Below, one piece after another: positions 58,074 through 64,000 of a stretch of 64,000 nucleotides of DNA. The notes below the pieces were generated by a model, which saw only the letters and a program-made list of their open reading frames with translations, made no database searches and was not told the DNA's origin. How positions within the stretch are numbered: position 1 is the stretch's first letter; every line of letters starts with the position of its first letter. The DNA is from Burhinus oedicnemus (taxonomy: Eukaryota; Chordata; Aves; Charadriiformes; Burhinidae), in contig VFFE01007568.1 of the NCBI GenBank assembly GCA_008921705.1, positions 297,856 to 361,855 on the forward strand, written 5' to 3'. The translations under genes and the position numbers were made by a program.

Positions 58074-58925
58074 AATGCACATTCTTATTATTTCTCTTTA
58101 CAACTCCCTTTTGTATGTCCTATTCTTCCCTTCTTTCGTGATTACTAGTGATCTCATTGAAATGAAGGTCTATCATTGTGTGTATTGGTCAACATGCTAC
58201 CTGACATCATTTATATCCACAGCACTCTGTTGGAGAGCAGAAACCTTCACAACAGTACTTTAAAACAAAAATTGTGACATTTACATGAATTACACATATG
58301 AGGAAATATGCAGCTGAATGGTCCCATCAGCAAATTGGAAAAAGATTGAGTCATAAGTCACAGTCTGCCTCCGGGTTTCTCTTGCACTCAGCACATGTGA
58401 CTGCAGTACATATTTCCCAGTTATCAGCCAACACGTTGTAGAAAAAATGATTGCCTGGTTAACTCAATTCCAGACCCCCTGCACAAGGGACAGGGTGGGA
58501 GTATTGGAATTTTTGCCTTTAGCCAATTGCTCATGGGTTGATAAGATAAAAGTGCCCTTAATGGGCACCCAGAATCTCCCTCGCAGGTTTCCCTTAGAAA
58601 AAATAAAGGATCCACTTTGTTGTCTTTAGCAAATATATCCTCCTGTGCACAAAGCTATGTGGCAGGGGCTGCTGTTCAGGAAGAAACAGAACTTATATAA
58701 TTTATGAAGCACTTTTGGCACAGAGATCATAAATATTTAGTGTTTTGGGTGTGCGCTGCATGTTATGTGACCTGCATCTGCATGAGACAGAGCAGCCCAG
58801 CCGTTGGACTTCAGGAGCTGAAAGTCTCAGTGCCTTCTGGGCTGAGCTACTCTTGGAAAGACTTTAGGCAAGATACATCCCTTTCTCAGCTTGACTCCCT
58901 AACCTATTAGGCGTTTAATTTATCT

Positions 58926-58943
58926 TTTTATTTATTTATTTAC
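58926..58943. repeat. (TTTA)n tetranucleotide repeat
   Basis: About four units of TTTA. A longer related compound repeat follows about 95 bp downstream. Confidence 0.85.
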
Positions 58944-59036
58944 TAAACATTTTGAGACCCAGGAATGAGAAGATTCACTAACCAGTAGATTCATCCTTAT
59001 GAGATAAAGAATCCAGGATTGCAAAGTACTGTTATG

Positions 59037-59070
59037 TTTTATTTATTTATTTGTTTGTTTGTTTGTTTAT
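59037..59070. repeat. Compound (TTTA)n(TTTG)n microsatellite
   Basis: Roughly three TTTA units change directly into four TTTG units and end with TTTA. The switch suggests a point mutation in one unit that then spread by slippage. It lies about 60 bp upstream of the exon candidate. Confidence 0.9.
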
Positions 59071-59128
59071 TCTCTGTAGAGCTGAATCTGTCTGATAGAG
59101 TTAATTACTGCACTCTCCTCTGTGGCAG

Positions 59129-59411
59129 CTTCCTCATCTGTGTCTTGCCAGTCTGATGTGGATGAGCTCAGAAATCCAAGCAATGACCTGAAACACCCAG
59201 ACCAACAAGCTGCTGATGCTGAAATACAGAAACGTGTTCTGGCACACTTTCAGGCTATTGCAACGAACAGGACAACGGCCACTGCTGCAGGAGAAAGGGC
59301 TGGAAACAAGCTTTCCAAAAGTTGCAATACTTTGAAATCACCCGTTTCTACCACAAGTTCAAACAGCTTGAGGAACATCACATGCTGGCGCAGGAATGAA
59401 TGCCCTGGTGG
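59129..59411 (+). CDS. Weak candidate exon, unknown protein
   Basis: This is a plus-strand open frame (59122-59523, 133 codons) whose first two thirds look less AT-biased than neighbouring chance ORFs. It contains Ser/Thr-rich and charged segments (SDVDELRNPSNDLKHPDQ, AEIQKRVLAHFQAIATN). A pyrimidine-rich stretch ending in 'tgtggcag' supplies a possible acceptor at 59128. 'ggtgg|gtacca' supplies a possible donor after 59411. I do not recognise the protein family, there is no signal peptide or membrane segment, and ORFs of this length also occur by chance in this window. It could be an exon, an old pseudogene or noise. Confidence 0.18.
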
Positions 59412-59529
59412 GTACCAGGTTGCCTTGCTACAAAAGCACCCTGCGTCTTCCCTCTCCACATCAGCATGTGGCAAAGCAGAAAGAGGCCAGCTGGTTCTTT
59501 GTAATGGTGATGCTTTAAGATGACCAGCT

Positions 59530-62500
59530 GATGTAGAAGAAAAGCAAGCATAGCACAGGAGACCCAATGGAAGAGGGATCAAATCTTTCCAGGGCTTTGA
59601 TCGGCTTCCTACTGCTGGCCTTCTGAGTATTGGGCTGAACCTTTCACAATTCCACCTCCCCAAAAGGCCTCAGCAAATACGTTAGTTACAATTTTATGTA
59701 ACTCGCAGGAGGATCATGCAAGTTCTATACATGCGTGGATTTTATATACTCTGATAGCTCTGTAAATAACTTAGCATTCCCAGTGGAAAAGTGTGGCATC
59801 TGGTAACACTCTTAAGTAAAAAATAAACCATTTGTTGACAAAATATGAACACACACTACACAGTATTTCAAACTCTGAAGGGAATTTAGTCTTCAGGAGA
59901 AAGTCACTGATGGTTTTCACAGCTGGGAATGCCAGGCCGGGCTGTTGTTTTTTAAACATAAAGAAGGTGTAACACTGCGTTCATAATTCACACTCCCACT
60001 GCAGCAACCCTACCAAAACAACAGCATTCTTCTTTCACCATGAGCACAAGTGAAGGAAGATGTTTGACAACATGTTTGGCAGTCGTTTGGATGGTAGGGC
60101 TGCTCAAACTAGTGAGAGGTCTGAGTCATTTATTTCTGTGCTTTTCCAATTTGCTTCCTTTTCAAAAGACAACAAAAGCAATAAAAGCATGAACTACTTT
60201 ATTGTAAATAAATGGTTCCTTGTGGTGCTTTGCTGAAATATTCTTTTCAAAAAGTCTTTGCCACCCCCAGGAAATATTGTGCTGGCTTTCTTGTGCCAGC
60301 AAGGCAGATGTCTCATGAAGGACATCAGACCTAAAATTTCAGTTCAGCAGTTCATTAACATATCAGCCTCTGAAATATTAATACTGGAGCTTTTCTACTG
60401 AATTGATCTCCAGTGGCACTATGAAATCTTGTTCATTAAGACCAGCTTCTCTGCCACAGTGAGGTATTGTAGTCACGATGGTTTTCAGTAATGCTGTTAT
60501 TTGTTTCCCTCTTAACCAGGAGTATCATCAAGAGTAAACTCAGAGTATTAATCAGCAGTACTATAAGGTGAGGACAGAAATACTTCTGGTTTCTTGTCAG
60601 ATATCAACTGTAGATATTGTCTCACACACTGGAGCACAATTGACTTCTTACTAACATAAGCAAGGACTGAAGGCAAAGCCTCAACCTTGAGTAGGATCCT
60701 AGTGACAGAAAATAGTAATGATCTGATGAGGGCTTCTTCTCAGATGATTTTGACACCTAGTTTTTCTGCAATGATGCTTCTTGGGCATTTAGTTTTGAAA
60801 GCCATGGTCAACTGCTTTTTCAGATTCTGAACCATCTCTCATGAAAATTAAATTAAAGTCTTGCTTTGAGATTACGGTTTTAGGGTTCATTAAATATTGA
60901 AGTTGGAATGTATAATCTTCATTTTACACAGAGTACCAGTTTGCTAAAAATGCTAGGGTTCTTTAGCTTGTATATATACTTAACATTTTTTTTATCATTT
61001 AAAATTACTCTGAGATAATGTCAAAAAAAAGGTATTTTATGGACTACTGTTTTAAATAAATGTCATTTTAAATAACTGAAATGTGAAATATTCATATACT
61101 TATTTTATAATAATAATCCTTTACAGATTATTTTGATTGAAATTTGGATTATGATAATCCCATCATACAACAACAATATACAAGTGTTTCATTCATGTGG
61201 TTATTCTAATAATAATACAAAACAAGGGGAAACAATATAAATTGAAGGAAAGAGAAGTATTATTGTTCATTTTGTTTATAAATGCACTTAAAACATGAAA
61301 TAAAATGTTAAATATCAAAATCACTAGAATGACACAAGTATATAAAATGCTGCATACTGATTTGATAAAACCTGGGGTCTACACAGCCAATTCATACTCA
61401 TTTTGAATAGTTTTGGTAACCTAAATAATAACACTCTAAATGTTTGCAGGAATCTAGTCTTGGACTGGAGCTTACAGTAGTTCTCTTTCCATGTAGATTG
61501 CCCCCGCAATCTTAAATGGCTTTGCTTCAGTTTGTGAATTAAAACCAACCTGCCCCCACGATAAATCCCAATTAGTCAGTGTATCAATGGGCATTTCTCA
61601 TTTGTGCTTCCTTATTTTTCTTCTCTTGTTGTTGCCTCTAAATGTACAGGGGGGTATTTGAAGTACTTACTGCTTCGTTGCTGAAGCAACGACACAACAC
61701 TAGCAAAAGGAATAGTAGAGGAGAGCATTAACTGTCAGGAACAGAATCATAGAAAAAATGCATGGAGGGCAAGACTTTGCCTCACCCTTCCCCAGATGTT
61801 TTTTTTTCCTCCCAGAGAGTATAATAATTGTCAACTTTCCATCACCCAGTAGCAGGAAGCTTTTCCAAAGATGTGTCTGTTGGGGTTGTTTTAATTTGAT
61901 GTATCTATCAGAGAGCTGATGTCACTAACGTCATTTTATGAAACTACAAGGAATATGTAACTGGTCTGCTGAAAAGTGACTGACAACACATGACCTTGGC
62001 ATGGAGCTAGGTTTATGTTGTTGATTTACTGTAACAAGTTTCTTCTGGGTTTGGTAATTAATATCTCCTGAGTTAAGTGCCTCATGTCATTGCACTAATA
62101 AATCTCATCCTGTGCAGAAAGAAGGTGAATTTTCTGAGGTGAGCGTGCTACTGAATTTATATGGACAAAAAGCAACTCCCCTCTATTGCCTTTCAGGGAA
62201 TTAAATCATTCCGTGACATATTCTCTCTTGTCTAAGGTTTATGTGACAGCTCTCTTTAGATTTCCAGAAGAACCTGGGTTAAATTCCATGGGGCCAAAAC
62301 CTCTATGTTATCATGGAAATACATTTTTTCTCTGTCACTTAAATCCAAATGTGAAATGCTTTTCTGACATTATAAGCACGTGGACTCTTAATACCAGTCT
62401 TGTTTGAAATCCAGTCTGTTTTCAAGCATCACCTGGCAATAAATTATCTGAGAACACAGACCGCTGCTGTGTATACATAACCACCAGAAATTAGGAAGTA

Positions 62501-64000
62501 ATTTCTAAAGGGAAACTGCTAATTCTGCCCTCTCACTCCAGGTAACCTCCATGGCTGTAGAGTTACATTGTTACCATTGATTACCGCATCAACAACACGG
62601 CAATTTGCAGTAGATCAAGCGGCTGCTAAAAATAGCTTCCTGCTGCTCTCCATGGGAAGGACTTGGAAATTCTGCAGTAGCATTGCTCTTGCTCTTGCTC
62701 CAGCAAGATGAGGATGAGGATGACTGTCTTCTCCGCTCTCTCACACAGGTGGCTTCACACTCTGCTCTTCTAGCTCAGTGAATTTTCCAGCGAGTAGAAG
62801 TAGCAGTGGTGCAGGACACCATTGGTTTGGATTGTTTTGTAAAAGCATACTTGGCTGGAGGGTAACCTAAAGCCTTCTGAAACTTTTTCATCCTTTCTTT
62901 CTTCTCCTTCCTATGTTCATCAGTCTTTTACTGACAGTGATAGCTCTTAATTTTTTTTTTCTTTAGCGAATCTATATTTTGTTATTTATTTGCTCCTATT
63001 TGATGTCATATCCGCTGACTATTTAAAAGTTGTCCCATAAATATTCATTATTTGTTCATAGCAAAGTAGCTGTAAAAATCAGAGTAAGCATATAAATCAA
63101 GATAAATGGAATTATGATCTGCATACGGGGCAAAAGGGTCTTGCAGGACCCAGTGGTACTGCAGCTGCCATATATGCAGTAGGGTATATATGCCTCTATG
63201 TGTGAAGCAGGGCTTATGTGACACCAAAAGACACTAATGGGTGAGAAGAGCCAGGGGGTTTTGCTCGGTGCCCTTAACTATCTCATCCATAGCCCCACTT
63301 CAACAAATCTGCTGTATATGAGGACCTAAATACTCAGATGAGGTCCTTTGCTGTTTGTGCTTTGTGTACTCCACAGTTACCCACCGACCACAAGACGGTG
63401 TCTTGGGCAACCAAAGCCCCTGTATATGAGCTTCAGGAGGGTTTCAAAGGTGTGTTTGGTCTGCTTTCTTAGAGAGATGAGCACTTAGTTATTTTCCTGA
63501 AGCCATAAGCATACAGTATTTATATTAAATGTTATTATTTATTATACTCCAGTTTAGATGTCAAACTACCTTCCTTTTGCATGTGTGTCTAAAAGCTAGA
63601 ATCCAAACAGAGCAAAAGAAGATCTTTTCATCTTAGGAAAAAAACATTCAAGTCTTTTTCATTAATTTCCTTTTAAAAATGTATTTCATTCAATCAAAAT
63701 TTGCCAACAAAGCTTTTCCATTCAAAAACATTGACCAGTTCTGCCTACTATAAAATATTGAAAAGCAACTAGATTACCAACTGGAATTTCCGTTAAAAAC
63801 AGGAGAAGCTGAAAGTCTTTTTCTGCCAGTGCATAAATGCCCTTGACATGTCTAGAAAGCTTTTTGACAATTTTCAGATCTAACTTGAGGGAGTCCTATG
63901 TTACATCTCATCTCACTAGCTAAAGAGGACTTGATCACAGAATGAAGCTAGCCTTTCTGAGCTAAGTGGTCATGACTTTATTATGCTTGTCGTCTGCAAG
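59530..64000. other. Gene-free stretch, very AT-rich in part
   Basis: No gene or transposon recognised. The part at about 60950-61330 is notably AT-rich. A perfect 18-bp palindrome (TCGTTGCT GA AGCAACGA) lies at 61675-61692. The segment at about 62560-62640 contains a MEF2-type site CTAAAAATAG (62626-62635) and reads like noncoding sequence that might be conserved, but I cannot test this. Confidence 0.5.
61675..61692. repeat. Perfect palindrome (8-bp arms, 2-nt centre)
   Basis: TCGTTGCT and AGCAACGA flank GA. It contains two CpGs, unusual in this AT-rich surrounding. Function unknown and may be chance. Confidence 0.5.

Larger units (their letters stand above)
55501..59037. other. Gene-free stretch
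   Basis: No gene recognised. A TAATTAATTAATTG cluster lies at 57332-57345 and an interrupted CA repeat at about 58047-58073. A (TTTA)n run lies at 58926-58943. A minus-strand frame of 97 codons (56699-56992) has no family resemblance. Confidence 0.5.

Noticed and set aside
1..64000. Endogenous retrovirus, DNA transposon, tRNA, rRNA, CRISPR or prokaryote-type operon
   Set aside because: No gag/pol/env frames, paired LTRs, transposase, tRNA-like cloverleaf or regularly spaced repeats were seen by eye. The only recognisable mobile DNA is CR1.

Overview
The window looks like avian nuclear DNA, and probably comes from a gene desert or a very long intron. The evidence is the set of CR1 non-LTR retrotransposon copies: antisense 3' ends reading 'catagaatcatagaat...', the C-terminal part of CR1 ORF2, and one copy that still carries the 5' UTR, ORF1, endonuclease and half of the reverse transcriptase. 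The base composition is otherwise AT-rich, with scattered microsatellites. The flavour of the CR1 copies suggests a neoavian bird, but that is an impression and not a database result. I could not recognise any protein-coding host gene. Nearly all open frames are short (under about 140 codons) and behave like chance ORFs. There is no bacterial-type gene organisation, no rRNA, no tRNA that I can see and no CRISPR array.

Layout: 1-34.7 kb holds no CR1 copy that I can recognise and no convincing gene, only simple repeats and a few short palindromes. At 34.70-35.31 kb one CR1 (minus strand) is interrupted by a second CR1 (minus strand) with a GAATA-type microsatellite tail. At 42.87-43.35 kb a sister copy of that second element lies on the plus strand and ends in a perfect 79-bp ATTCT repeat, so the two form a 0.45-kb inverted repeat about 7.6 kb apart. 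At 47.3-48.0 kb a small isolated CpG island is followed by a good splice donor and could be a promoter with a first exon. At 51.15-51.54 kb a minus-strand CR1 3' end has its upstream part folded back as an inverted copy. At about 52.4-55.5 kb a plus-strand CR1 keeps its 5' portion but lacks its 3' half, the reverse of the usual CR1 truncation. The rest (55.5-64 kb) is mostly featureless, apart from microsatellites and one weak exon candidate at 59.13-59.41 kb.

The recognisable biology is therefore the history of one LINE family: intact 5' architecture, an SGNH-esterase-like ORF1, an apurinic-type endonuclease, an RT, microsatellite-seeding tails, nested insertion and inverted insertion. All copies are dead. 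I found no clear new system. The items most worth checking are the CpG island, the 59.1-kb ORF, the CR1 structural oddities and the apparent lack of CR1 over the first 34.7 kb.
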